NCBI RefSeq assembly: GCF_007828865.1
Contig: NZ_VIVK01000001.1
Span: 3,534,001-3,598,000, forward strand
Direction: 5' to 3'
From: Kribbella amoyensis
Lineage (GTDB): Bacteria; Actinomycetota; Actinomycetes; Propionibacteriales; Kribbellaceae
DNA length: 64,000 nucleotides
This document shows, in pieces, positions 33,651 through 41,849 of the stretch. A model generated the notes under the pieces. That model was given only the letters and a program-made list of their open reading frames with translations, did not search any database and was not told where the DNA came from. Every line of letters begins with the position of its first letter. The first letter of the stretch is position 1. The position numbers were made by a program, and so were the translations under genes.

Positions 33651-34445
33651 ATGACGATCAAGGTGGGTGTGCTGCTGCCGACTTCTACTCCTGATCCGCG
33701 GCGGCCTGTGTTGGGGGATATTCGGGGTGCGGCTCGGGCGGCTGAGGTGGGTGGGTTGGAGTCCTTGTGGGCTACGGATCACTTGGTGGCCAGTGCGCCG
33801 ATGTTGGACAGCACTGTTGTGTTGGCGACAGCGGCGGCTGTGACCGAGCGGATTCGGGTCGGGTTCGGGGTGATGTTGCTGGCCCTGCGACCGGTGGCCT
33901 GGGCGGCCAAGCAGGTGAGTTCGTTGCAGTTCGTTTCCGGGGATCGCATGCTGCTCGGGGTCGGGACGGGGAATCCGGCGCACGGCGATATCGGCTGGCG
34001 GGCGGCCGGAGTGTCGTACCAGGACCGTGGCCGGTTGACCGATGAGTCCCTGCGGGTGCTCCCCGATCTGATCGCCGGCCGGACGGCCGCGCTCCCGGAC
34101 GGGCTCGAGGTCGCCATTGCTCCTGGGGCGACGGTGCCGCCGATCCTGGTGGCGGGGGACGGGATGCGCGCGATGGAGCGAGCCGCCCAGTTCGGGGACG
34201 GGTGGGTGTCGATCGGGCTGGCCGTGGAGGACGTTGCCGCGCGGCTCGCGGTACTGGGGGAGCTGGCCGAGAAGTACGAGCGGCCGCGGCCCGCGGTGAC
34301 CGTGGTCGCTCCGGTGTTCGGGGACGACGCGGCCAAGCTGGCGGCGTACGGCGAGGCCGGGGTGGAGCGGGTGATTCTCCCGCCGACCGAGGCCGGCTGG
34401 GAGCGCGACGTCGAACGAGCCGCTGAAGTCCAGGCCGCGGTCTGA
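33651..34445 (+). CDS. LLM-class F420-type oxidoreductase
   Basis: 264 residues from ATG 33651. Luciferase-like TIM-barrel features include GGLESLWATDHLVASAPMLD, RIRVGFGVMLLALRPVAWAAKQ and LGVGTGNPAHGDIGW. The length is on the short side for the superfamily. In actinobacteria these usually use coenzyme F420. The substrate is unknown. The gene begins 48 bases behind the ssrA terminator and has many GGG and GTG codons in its first third, unlike the C-ending bias of its neighbours. Confidence 0.82.
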   Translation: MTIKVGVLLPTSTPDPRRPVLGDIRGAARAAEVGGLESLWATDHLVASAPMLDSTVVLATAAAVTERIRVGFGVMLLALRPVAWAAKQVSSLQFVSGDRMLLGVGTGNPAHGDIGWRAAGVSYQDRGRLTDESLRVLPDLIAGRTAALPDGLEVAIAPGATVPPILVAGDGMRAMERAAQFGDGWVSIGLAVEDVAARLAVLGELAEKYERPRPAVTVVAPVFGDDAAKLAAYGEAGVERVILPPTEAGWERDVERAAEVQAAV

Positions 34446-34487
34446 CAACAAGCAACAGAGCCCCGGCCAGAACCGAGCCCCGGCCAC

Positions 34488-34529
34488 AACAGAGCCCTGG
34501 CAGCGGTGATCAGCTGCCGGGGCCCTGTT
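34488..34529. terminator. Convergent hairpin terminator
   Basis: 34488-34504 (AACAGAGCCCTGGCAGC) pairs with 34513-34529 with two mismatches, between convergent stops at 34445 and 34536. Two further AGCCCCGGCC boxes sit just before it. Confidence 0.6.
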
Positions 34530-34535
34530 CTGGTT

Positions 34536-35948
34536 CTACTTCGCGGCGACCGCGGCTGGTTGGGCCGGCCGGGTCCGAGTGGCCGCGCGGGTGCCGAGGA
34601 ACATCGCCACCGCGAGGGCGATCGCGATCACGTAGAAGATCGCCGCGCCGGTGAAGGTCGCGCGGAAACCCTCGGCGCGGTTGGTGTGGGCGGTGAAGAC
34701 AATGGTGAGGATCGCGATGCCCAGCGAGCCGCCGAGTTGGTGGGCGACGTTGACGAGCCCGGAGGCGGCGCCCGCGTCGTCTGCCTCGACTCCGGCGACG
34801 CCGGACTGGGTCATCAGGATGATCGCGATGCCCTGGCCGACCCCGAGGACCAGGAGGGGCAGCAGGACGTCCGGGAAGTACGACGAGTGCGCGTCAACGC
34901 GGGTCAGCCAGGTCATCCCGGCCAGGGCGACGACGAGGGACGCGATCAGGAGGGCCGGGCGGCCGAGCCGGTTGAGCAGCGGGCGGACGACGTACACCAT
35001 CGCGAAGAACATGCCGGTGATCGGGACGTAGGCGAATCCGGTGGCCAGAGCGCTCAGGCCGAGGACGCCCTGCAGGTACTGGCTGAGGAAGTAGAAGGTG
35101 GAGAAGGTCGCGCCGACGATCAGGACGCGGCCCGCGTACGCGCCGGAGCGCTCGAGGTTGGCGAAGAGGCGCAGTGGGGTGATCGGTTGCGCGGCGCGGC
35201 GTTCGACCACGACGAAGGCGACCAGGAGGACCGCGGCCAGGACGAACGAGACGACGGTCACAGGGTCGGCCCAGCCGCTCTCCGCGGCCCCGATGAAGCC
35301 GAAGACGAGGGAGCTCATCCCGATCGTCGAGGTCAGCGCGCCAGGCAGGTCGAAGACCCCGGTACGCCGTTCGGTCTCGGGCAGGAAGCGGAACGCGAGG
35401 GCGACGATCGCGATCCCGAGCGGGACGTTGATGAGCAGGCCCCAGCGCCACGAGAGCAGGTCGGTGAAGACGCCGCCGATGACGATGCCGACGCTGCCAC
35501 CGGCCCCGATCACCGCGCTGTAAAGGGCGATCGCGCGGGTCCGGCCGGCCGGGTCGGGGTAGTTGGCGACCAGCAGGGCGAGCGTGGACGGGATCGCGAG
35601 CGACGCGGCGAGCCCTTGGGCGACTCGGGCGAGCACCAGCCATTCGGCGTTCAGCGCGAGCCCGGCGCCGAGTGACGCGAGGGTGAACAGAGCCACTCCG
35701 GCGACGAAGACGCGGCGGCGGCCGAGCAGGTCGCCGGCCCGGGCGCCGAGCAGGAGCAGGCCGCCGAAGGCTAGGACGTACGCGTTCTGCACCCAGGAGA
35801 GGCCGGCCTCGGAGAAGCCGAACTCACGCTGCACGTGGGGGAGTGCGGTGGTGATGATCGAGGTGTCGAGCACCATCATCAGCTGGCAGCCGAGGATGAG
35901 CGCGAGCGCGATCCCGCGGCGGGCCGCGGAGTCGATCGGTGTGGTCAT
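34536..35948 (-). CDS. MFS transporter, EmrB/QacA (DHA2) drug-efflux type
   Basis: 470 residues from ATG 35948, about 14 transmembrane helices. Motif C-like MVLDTSIITTALPHVQREF near the N-terminus (DHA2 signature), motif A GARAGDLLGRRRVF, and GQGIAIILMTQSGVAG later. It is divergent from a TetR gene; the operator palindrome at 36003-36040 overlaps a good promoter for this gene (TTGAAA, 18-bp spacer, TATAGT on the minus strand). Substrate-induced derepression of a drug pump is the likely circuit. Confidence 0.9.
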   Translation of the reverse strand: MTTPIDSAARRGIALALILGCQLMMVLDTSIITTALPHVQREFGFSEAGLSWVQNAYVLAFGGLLLLGARAGDLLGRRRVFVAGVALFTLASLGAGLALNAEWLVLARVAQGLAASLAIPSTLALLVANYPDPAGRTRAIALYSAVIGAGGSVGIVIGGVFTDLLSWRWGLLINVPLGIAIVALAFRFLPETERRTGVFDLPGALTSTIGMSSLVFGFIGAAESGWADPVTVVSFVLAAVLLVAFVVVERRAAQPITPLRLFANLERSGAYAGRVLIVGATFSTFYFLSQYLQGVLGLSALATGFAYVPITGMFFAMVYVVRPLLNRLGRPALLIASLVVALAGMTWLTRVDAHSSYFPDVLLPLLVLGVGQGIAIILMTQSGVAGVEADDAGAASGLVNVAHQLGGSLGIAILTIVFTAHTNRAEGFRATFTGAAIFYVIAIALAVAMFLGTRAATRTRPAQPAAVAAK

Positions 35949-36002
35949 GACTGGGTTCCTTCTGCCCGACCGGGCTAGACTGAGAGCGAGCCTCCAGTTA
36001 TC

Positions 36003-36040
36003 TGGAGGGTACCTATCACTATAGTGATAGGTACCCTCCA
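36003..36040. promoter_or_regulatory. Perfect 38-bp operator palindrome with embedded promoter
   Basis: Each 19-base arm is the exact reverse complement of the other; the left arm is TGGAGGGTACCTATCACTA. On the minus strand, -35 TTGAAA (36042-36047) and -10 TATAGT (36018-36023), 18 bases apart, span it and point to the MFS gene. CCTCCAG (35991-35997) also pairs with CTGGAGG (36002-36008), giving an overlapping alternative hairpin. It is the almost certain site of the divergent TetR protein. Confidence 0.82.
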
Positions 36041-36069
36041 CTTTCAAGTTCGGCGAGGAGAAGAACGCA

Positions 36070-36684
36070 GTGATCGACCTGACCCCCCTACGCCTGCCGC
36101 GGCCTCACCGCGCCGACGCCGCACGCAATTACGACGCGATCCTCGAGGCGGCTCGGGAGACCTTCGCCGAGCAGGGCGCCGACGTGGCGCTGGAGGAGAT
36201 CGCGCGCCGCGCCGGAGTGGGCATCGCGACGCTTTACCGGAACTTCCCGACCCGCGAGCAGTTGATCGAGAACGTCTACATCGCCGAGGTCGAGGCGGTC
36301 TGCCGGACCGCGGAGGAGTCCGCGGACCTCGACCCGTGGGAGGGGCTGTCGGTCTGGCTGCACCGCTTCGTCGAGTACATCGGCGCCAAGCGGCCCCTCG
36401 CCGCCGGCCTGAACCGCGAGTCCGCCACCTATGACGCGTGCCGGCAGGCGCTGTACCAGGCCGGGGGGCCGTTGCTGGACCGCGCACAGGCGAGCGGCCA
36501 GGTCCGTCCCGACGTGACGATCGACGACGTGATGCGGCTGGCCAGCGGGATCGCCGGGGTCGACTTCGCCACCGCCGCCCAGCGCGAACACGTTCTCTCC
36601 GTGGCCCTGGACGGCCTCGGAGTCCTGCCGGTCCCGAGCGGGCATGGGAGTGGGTCGCCCAACAGCAGTCTGGGTTCCAACTAG
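36070..36684 (+). CDS. TetR-family regulator of the adjacent efflux gene
   Basis: 204 residues from GTG 36070, with GAGGAG nine bases upstream. The TetR helix-turn-helix (about 15-65) has YDAILEAARETFAEQGADVAL and VGIATLYRNFPTREQLIENVY. The C-terminal domain has the TetR_C SbtR-like character (AAGLNRESATYDACRQALYQAGGPLLDRAQASGQVRPD). Divergent placement with a perfect palindrome makes it the repressor of the MFS pump and probably of itself. Confidence 0.9.
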   Translation: MIDLTPLRLPRPHRADAARNYDAILEAARETFAEQGADVALEEIARRAGVGIATLYRNFPTREQLIENVYIAEVEAVCRTAEESADLDPWEGLSVWLHRFVEYIGAKRPLAAGLNRESATYDACRQALYQAGGPLLDRAQASGQVRPDVTIDDVMRLASGIAGVDFATAAQREHVLSVALDGLGVLPVPSGHGSGSPNSSLGSN

Positions 36685-36752
36685 CTGCGCCGAGGCGTGC
36701 GGGCAGCCACATTCGGCTGGATGTCAGCGCTTACGCTGGACCGCGACGTCGG

Positions 36753-36758
36753 TAAAAT
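36753..36758 (+). promoter_or_regulatory. -10 element, leaderless start of the nuclease gene
   Basis: TAAAAT lies exactly six bases before ATG 36765 with no Shine-Dalgarno. It is the most AT-rich -10 in the window and gives the accessory gene its own promoter. Confidence 0.55.
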
Positions 36759-36764
36759 TCGGCT

Positions 36765-37886
36765 ATGTCATTCGCCGCTCGAGAAGACCTGCGAACGGCG
36801 TACCAGGCATTGCGGGATCGTTCTGGCGGGATGACGCCGCAGGCTCGAGGGCAGAGGTTCAATGGCTGGCTCGCGGAGTTGCTGCGTAGCTACGGAATCG
36901 AGTCGAGGGCCGATCAGCGATCCGCTGGCGAGATCGACGTCGCTTTCGTGATCGGTGACGCCCGCTTCATCCTCGAAGCGAAGTGGACGCAGGCGAAGGC
37001 TGACACCGGTCATCTGGCGAAATTGCAGAAGCGCCTGCGCCAGCGGCTCGGCGGTACGTACGGCATCTTCGTCTCCATGGCCGGATACACCGATGAGGCG
37101 CTCGCAGACCTGCTTCAAGGCGAACGACTGGAGCTTATTCTTCTCGACCGGGAGCACGTCGAGGCCATGCTGGCTGAAGAAATCTCGCCTCAGGAACTCT
37201 TGTCGATCCTGCGTGACGAAGCGTCCTTCACCGGCCGCGCCTACACACAGATGACGATGGTGCGAATCCTCAGGACATCTGCTGCGGTTGAGCGGCCAAC
37301 AGTCCGGATAGACCCGCGACCTGAACAGGCGGAGTCTGAGTCGGTAGGCCCTGAGCTTCGAGTCCCTGGATGGGATCCATTTCAGGCTCGGCGAGGAAAT
37401 CCATCATCCGGGTATGTCGTCTTCGAGGGCCGTCAGCATATGTACTGGACTGCTGTCGCTCTATACATGATGCTCGCGGCCTTGACCTCGCTCGGGGTGA
37501 TCTTCGGCGACGGACTGTGGCGGCTGGCTGCGTTTGGCTGCCTCGGCATCGAAGTCATATTGGTCGTCAAGTTGTGGCGGATGGCGATGCGACCGATTCG
37601 GTTGGAGATCGGTATGGCCGGGATCCAGGTGTTCTTCGCCAAAAGCAACGCGTGGCTACCGTGGGAACTAATCGATCGGGTGGACGTCACCCGAGTCGAT
37701 GGCAACCTTGCGGTTGTCGCCTGGACGCGGTACGCCACCGTGTATCCGCCGCTTGCCAAGGCGGGTGTCGGCGCTTACTACGTCCCTGCATTTGAAGCTG
37801 TAGCGGCCTGCCCGCTCGGTCCTTTGAAAGCAAAGCGGCAGGACGTCGTTCGTGCCTTGCAGTATTACGGGCAGAACCGCTACTAG
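36765..37886 (+). CDS. Membrane-anchored PD-(D/E)XK nuclease with PH-like C-terminal domain
   Basis: 373 residues. The N-terminal part (about 25-155) is Mrr-like: helix RFNGWLAELLRSYGIE, then Asp58 in GEIDVAF and Glu71-x-Lys73 in ILEAKW, the PD-(D/E)XK catalytic core. A linker leads to two transmembrane helices (about 227-247 and 252-270), then a beta-rich tail (about 275-373: IRLEIGMAGIQVFF ... WLPWELIDRVDV) resembling bacterial PH domains. I counted 58% G+C in 37081-37140, below its neighbours. A DNA-cleaving defence role tied to the membrane is an inference. No methylase or other partner gene is adjacent. Confidence 0.7.
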   Translation: MSFAAREDLRTAYQALRDRSGGMTPQARGQRFNGWLAELLRSYGIESRADQRSAGEIDVAFVIGDARFILEAKWTQAKADTGHLAKLQKRLRQRLGGTYGIFVSMAGYTDEALADLLQGERLELILLDREHVEAMLAEEISPQELLSILRDEASFTGRAYTQMTMVRILRTSAAVERPTVRIDPRPEQAESESVGPELRVPGWDPFQARRGNPSSGYVVFEGRQHMYWTAVALYMMLAALTSLGVIFGDGLWRLAAFGCLGIEVILVVKLWRMAMRPIRLEIGMAGIQVFFAKSNAWLPWELIDRVDVTRVDGNLAVVAWTRYATVYPPLAKAGVGAYYVPAFEAVAACPLGPLKAKRQDVVRALQYYGQNRY

Positions 37887-37900
37887 CTCTCCCTGGGAGG

Positions 37901-39106
37901 TCAGTTCAAGGTCATCCTGGGTTCGCCGTTGACGAGGCCGGTGCCGGCGATCGTGCAGGTGCCGCCGCGGTGCTGGGTGTAGGCCTGGCGGACGCAGGAC
38001 CTGGTCGCGAGCTGGGCCCAGTAGTTGGGGTGCAGGGACTCCTGGAGGTAGTAGTTCGAGCCGACCGTGGTGACCGTGCGGATCTGGTTGACCCACTCGG
38101 TCTTGTCGACGGCGGCCGGCTGCGTCCAGGAGGACAGGCCCACCTCCTCGTACAGGCCGACCGTCTTCTCGCAGAGCCGGCGGCCGTTGAACGCGGACTG
38201 GAGTTCGAGCACCCGCGTGTTGGTCAGGCCGGACTGGCCGATCGCGGCGCGGACGGTGTTGTTGATCGTGGGGAGCGCGGTCGCGTTGGCCCAGTCGGCG
38301 TCCGCGTTCCAGAAGCCGCAGCCGCCGACGCTCTGCCGGGTGAACCCGCTCTGCCCGTACCGGAACCCGCTCGCCGACGGGATCGGGGACGGGTAGGTCT
38401 GGACCAGCAACGTCCAGGTGTTGTCGGCGTACCCCGCGGCGCGCATCGCGGTCCGCAGGTTCTGGAAGGAGGCCGCGATCCGGGCCCGGACCGCGGTGAT
38501 GTTGGCCGCGGTGAAGTTCGCGACCACCGAGGAGTCGTCCTTGCAGTAGTCCGGGTACCACGACGGCGACGTCAGGAAGTCGGTCACGCAGGACGTCACG
38601 ATCGACGCGAAGTTGAAGTCGTTGCCGCCGATCGACACGACCACCTGCTGCACGTTGTGCGTCGTGGCGAACTGCTGCAGCAGCTTGGCCTGACCCTGCC
38701 GGCCCGCGCCGTTGTCGTAGAAGTCGAGCCCGGGTTTGAAGTCGTTCCCGGCCGACGTCGTGGTCCGGGCGCCGGAGCAGGCGAGGTTGATCCCACCGAC
38801 GCCGCCGCCGATGTACGCCTCGGCGGACCGGCTGCGGTGGCACTTCGCGATCTGCTCGCCGGTCCCGGCGGCGTTGTCGTGGTACGCGTGCGCGCCGAGT
38901 GCGTCGGCGGGCGTCTCGGAGTTGTTCGAGCTGCCGGCCCACCGACCGGCCTCCCCCGAGATGTACGAATCGCCGACGGTCACCACGTACGGCGTACCGG
39001 TGCCCGGGCCGTCGGCGTGGGCCGCGGGGGCGGTGGCGACCAGGGCGCCGGTGGTCAGCAGGAGGGAAGCGGAGGCGATGGACAGACGACGACTGCGCAG
39101 GCTCAT
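37901..39106 (-). CDS. Secreted SGNH/GDSL-family lipase or esterase
   Basis: 401 residues from ATG 39106 with a signal peptide (LSIASASLLLTTGALVATAP, cut near AHA-D). SGNH blocks: VGDSYISGE with nucleophile Ser47, SIGGNDFNF (block III) and the catalytic His in ESLHPNYWAQ (block V). Several cysteines (such as HRSRSAEAYIG, SCVTDFL, GGCGFW) suggest disulfides, as in the Streptomyces SGNH lipases. It hydrolyses esters outside the cell; lipid or acetylated polysaccharide substrates are both possible. Confidence 0.86.
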   Translation of the reverse strand: MSLRSRRLSIASASLLLTTGALVATAPAAHADGPGTGTPYVVTVGDSYISGEAGRWAGSSNNSETPADALGAHAYHDNAAGTGEQIAKCHRSRSAEAYIGGGVGGINLACSGARTTTSAGNDFKPGLDFYDNGAGRQGQAKLLQQFATTHNVQQVVVSIGGNDFNFASIVTSCVTDFLTSPSWYPDYCKDDSSVVANFTAANITAVRARIAASFQNLRTAMRAAGYADNTWTLLVQTYPSPIPSASGFRYGQSGFTRQSVGGCGFWNADADWANATALPTINNTVRAAIGQSGLTNTRVLELQSAFNGRRLCEKTVGLYEEVGLSSWTQPAAVDKTEWVNQIRTVTTVGSNYYLQESLHPNYWAQLATRSCVRQAYTQHRGGTCTIAGTGLVNGEPRMTLN

Positions 39107-39281
39107 GGGCGGAAGGCCTCTCTCGCCGAAGGTCAGCGGCCGCTCGGACCCCGTGGCAGCCACTGTGCAGCGCGAACATACCTGCCGGTAACCGCCGGCA
39201 CCAGACCGAGCGTGCTGACAAGTTTGCGCACTGTCACCGTGGTGCCACGTGAGCCTCGAGCTCACCGCTACCGCAGTGCGG

Positions 39282-40004
39282 TCAGCCCTTCGCCTCGGGG
39301 AAGCGCGGCGTCCACCACGTCCGCCAGCGCTCGTCGATCGTGGCCCGCTCGTCGTCCGGGACGCCGTACAGCGTGAGCACCGCCATCTCGGCGCCGGCCG
39401 GCTTCTGCTCGCCCGGCGCGGTGTGGCTCAGCACGAGCAACCCGTTGCCCCAACCGTCGACCGTGACGCCGACCTGGTGCTCCGACCGGAACCACACCCG
39501 CCCGGTCGCCTTCTCGCCGGCCAGGTCCAGCGCGTACGGAGCTCCGACCGGCGCCGTGATCCCCAGCGCGGCCGCTGCCGACTCCCCGGCCGTCCCCGAG
39601 TAGAAGAGCGTCCGCCGTGCCTCACCCGGATGCGCCTCGAGCGCGAATCGCAGCTGCTGCAGGAACGTCGTCCAGCCCTCGGTGATGTCGTCGTAGTACG
39701 CGTCCCACTCGGGGTCGTCGCTGTGCGGCGCCCGGGTCAGCCGGACCCGCGAGCCACCCTCGACCGCCTCCACCTCGAACCGGTCGCCACCCTTCTCGCC
39801 CTGAAGCTGCAGCACGTGCGCCCCCGGGTCCTCGCTGAAGTCGCTGAAGTAGATCAGGTCGATCTCCTGCTCCAGCCCGCCCTCGGGTCCGTCGTACTCC
39901 CAGCCGTGCCAGTGCCGGATCTTCTCCTTGTCCCGCAGCGCCTGCCAGACCGCCTCGACGGGCGCGGCCACGGTCACCTCGATCCTCGGCGTCTCCTCGC
40001 TCAC
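39282..40004 (-). CDS. SRPBCC-family (AHSA1-like) protein
   Basis: 240 residues from GTG 40004, overlapping the regulator's stop (GTGA). The first strand and helix, RIEVTVAAPVEAVWQALRDKE, and HWHGWEYDG are typical of Aha1/CalC-like SRPBCC domains. A second half (from about 135) is less conserved. Pairing an AHSA1-like protein with a winged-helix ArsR-like regulator in one operon is very common in actinobacteria. The ligand is unknown. Confidence 0.82.
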   Translation of the reverse strand: MSEETPRIEVTVAAPVEAVWQALRDKEKIRHWHGWEYDGPEGGLEQEIDLIYFSDFSEDPGAHVLQLQGEKGGDRFEVEAVEGGSRVRLTRAPHSDDPEWDAYYDDITEGWTTFLQQLRFALEAHPGEARRTLFYSGTAGESAAAALGITAPVGAPYALDLAGEKATGRVWFRSEHQVGVTVDGWGNGLLVLSHTAPGEQKPAGAEMAVLTLYGVPDDERATIDERWRTWWTPRFPEAKG

Positions 40005-40597
40005 CTTGCGTCCCCTTCGTTCGTCTTCGATCCGGCCTCGTCGGTACCGCGGGGTGCCGGGTGGCCGCCGGCGACCAGGCGGTACGGCCTGCCCCCGGAC
40101 GTGTCGAACCGGTCGATCACGTCCTGCACGGCGGCGGCCAGCTCGTCGGTGAACCGGTGCACGTCGCCCGGCTCGCCGAACCGCACCTCCGCCTCCACCG
40201 TGAACGTCAGCAGCCGCTTCCCGGCCGCGTCCGCCTCGCCCTGCATCCGGGCCACCTCGCGAACGGTGCCCGCGGCAACTTCCACCAGGTGCTCGGCCGC
40301 GTACTGGTCGTGCATCCGGGTGAACTCGCCCTGCATCACCGACGGGTCCACCACGAACGCCGCCGACGACGCCCGCAGGATCCGCTCGACGAAGCCGCGC
40401 CGCTGCCGCTCCTCGACGAGCTCGACCAGCCCGGCCTTCTCCAGCTCCTTCAGGTGGTAGTTCACCCGCTGCCGCGGCAACTCCAGCGCCGCCGCGAGCT
40501 GGGTCGCCGAAGCAGGCTCCCGCAACAGCCCCAGCAACTGCCGCCGCAACGGCGACAACGCCGCCCGCACCTCGTCCGGCCCCTCCAGCAACCTCAT
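40001..40597 (-). CDS. ArsR-like winged-helix regulator
   Basis: 198 residues. The N-terminal winged helix (about 12-75) has PLRRQLLGLLREPASATQLAAALELPRQRVNYHLKELEKAGL-type helices and ends in a wing (VEERQRRG). The C-terminal half (about 90-190) is a ligand or dimer domain. It is the first gene of the two-gene operon with the SRPBCC protein. The perfect dyad TATTGACA-N8-TGTCAATA in front of it is probably an autorepression site. Confidence 0.85.
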   Translation of the reverse strand: MRLLEGPDEVRAALSPLRRQLLGLLREPASATQLAAALELPRQRVNYHLKELEKAGLVELVEERQRRGFVERILRASSAAFVVDPSVMQGEFTRMHDQYAAEHLVEVAAGTVREVARMQGEADAAGKRLLTFTVEAEVRFGEPGDVHRFTDELAAAVQDVIDRFDTSGGRPYRLVAGGHPAPRGTDEAGSKTNEGDAR

Positions 40598-40610
40598 GCG
40601 CCCAGCTTCA

Positions 40611-40634
40611 TATTGACAGTTTCATTTGTCAATA
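40611..40634. promoter_or_regulatory. Operator/promoter of the ArsR-like operon
   Basis: TATTGACA (40611-40618) and TGTCAATA (40627-40634) are exact inverse repeats with an eight-base spacer. Both strands carry a TTGACA, so the dyad overlaps the -35 region of the minus-strand regulator. Confidence 0.65.
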
Positions 40635-40643
40635 CGCCGCCGC

Positions 40644-40742
40644 GGACCTCCACCACTCACCAACCACCGCAATTCCGCCGCCGCGACCCCAAGGGAGGCG
40701 GCGGACAGCGGGAGGTGAGAGGTTAGTGAGTGGTGGAGGTCC
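40644..40742. repeat. Long-stem palindromic repeat, family B copy 1
   Basis: The 22-base arms 40644-40665 and 40721-40742 pair with one mismatch; the right arm ends GAGTGGTGGAGGTCC. An inner stem CCGCCGCC (40675-40682) / GGCGGCGG (40697-40704) nests inside. The core CACTCACCAA and the GTGAGTGGTGG-GTCCGGTT flank recur at 56955-57047. Confidence 0.6.
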
Positions 40743-41680
40743 GGTTGTCCGGCAGCATGGGCGGCATGGGTGTCGAGGGACCGCAGTTGCCGGTCGGGAC
40801 GCAGGTCGTTCTCCGGGTCGCGCGACCGGATCGGGCCGACGGGGTCGCGCAACGCGGCGCCACCGGCCGGGTCGGCGGGATCACGCGTGACGGGCAGTAC
40901 GAGATCCACCTGGTCGACGGGAGGATCGCGGACGCGCGGCGGGATCAGCTCAGCCTGCGCGCGGCGTACCAGGACGAGGCAATCGCGGTCGAGCCGCCGG
41001 ACGGGGATCGGCTGGTGCGGGAGCACACGATCTACGCGGCGGTCGTCGGGTCGCGTGCGTTCGGGCTGGCCACGGACGAGTCCGACACCGATACCCGCGG
41101 CGTCTACGTCGCGCCGACCGAGGCGTTCTGGTCGCTGGCCAAGCCCCCGACGCACGTGGACGGGCCGGAGCCGGAGTGGTTCTCCTGGGAGGTCGAGCGG
41201 TTCTGCGAACTCGCGTTGAAGGCGAACCCGAATCTGCTCGAAGTGCTGCACTCGCCGCTCGTGGTGACCCAGACCCCACTCGGTGAGGAACTGGTCGGAC
41301 TGCGGCGCGCCTTCCTGTCCCAGCTGGCATACCAGACGTACTCCGGGTACGTGCTGAGCCAGTTCAAGAAGCTGGAGGCCGACTTCCGCCGGGACGGGGC
41401 GCCGAAGTGGAAGCACGTCATGCACCTGATCCGGTTGTTGCTCGCGGCCCGTACTTTGCTGACCGAGGGCGAGCTGGCCGTCGACGTCGGCCCGGACCGC
41501 GACCGGCTGCTCGCGATCAGGGCCGGCATGGTCCCGTGGGACGAGGTCGAGCGCTGGCGGTTGTCGTTGCACGCGGAACTGGACGAGGCGCTGCGGAAGA
41601 CCGTGCTTCCTGCGGTACCGGATGTCACCAGGGTCGACGGCTGGCTCCGATCGGTCCGGAGGGCGGGCCTTACCCGCTGA
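40730..41680 (+). CDS. Predicted nucleotidyltransferase (COG3541 family)
   Basis: 316 residues from GTG 40730; ATG 40757 or 40766 is also plausible, because the first codons fall in a repeat arm. A short beta-rich N-terminal part (about 15-85) precedes a pol-beta-type nucleotidyltransferase domain: VVGSRAFGLATDESDTDTRG, with Gly-Ser and the DxD metal pair (SDTD). A helical C-terminal part follows (SQFKKLEADFRR, KHVMHLIRLLLAART). The substrate is unknown; COG3541 members are associated with RNA repair or toxin-like modification. Confidence 0.78.
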   Translation: MVEVRLSGSMGGMGVEGPQLPVGTQVVLRVARPDRADGVAQRGATGRVGGITRDGQYEIHLVDGRIADARRDQLSLRAAYQDEAIAVEPPDGDRLVREHTIYAAVVGSRAFGLATDESDTDTRGVYVAPTEAFWSLAKPPTHVDGPEPEWFSWEVERFCELALKANPNLLEVLHSPLVVTQTPLGEELVGLRRAFLSQLAYQTYSGYVLSQFKKLEADFRRDGAPKWKHVMHLIRLLLAARTLLTEGELAVDVGPDRDRLLAIRAGMVPWDEVERWRLSLHAELDEALRKTVLPAVPDVTRVDGWLRSVRRAGLTR

Positions 41681-41692
41681 CTCGCCCCTGAG

Positions 41693-41726
41693 AACGGCCG
41701 GCCACGCACAGTGGCCGGCCGTTTCC
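41693..41726 (+). terminator. Rho-independent terminator
   Basis: AACGGCCGGCCAC (41693-41705) pairs perfectly with GTGGCCGGCCGTT (41711-41723) over a five-base loop and is followed by TCC. It closes the nucleotidyltransferase gene. Confidence 0.8.
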
Positions 41727-41781
41727 TTCGTTGTAGAAGGCCGCCTACAGGGCTGGCGTATTTACTTAACTTCGTGAAGCA

Positions 41782-41810
41782 TTGACATCCGGCGTATCAG
41801 GGTATTTAGT
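41782..41810 (+). promoter_or_regulatory. Sigma-70-like promoter of the alpha-galactosidase operon
   Basis: TTGACA (41782-41787), a 17-base spacer and TTTAGT (41805-41810) lie in an unusually AT-rich stretch. CTTC-GT-GAAG (41770-41779) just upstream is a small dyad that could bind a sugar-responsive repressor. Confidence 0.55.
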
Positions 41811-41849
41811 TCCGTCCTGAAATCAATCAGAAAGCAGAGTGAATCAACA

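Noticed and set aside
34455..34500. CRISPR-like repeats (AGCCCCGGCC boxes)
   Set aside because: Three short GC boxes with unequal spacing next to a terminator; no regular spacers and no cas genes anywhere in the window.
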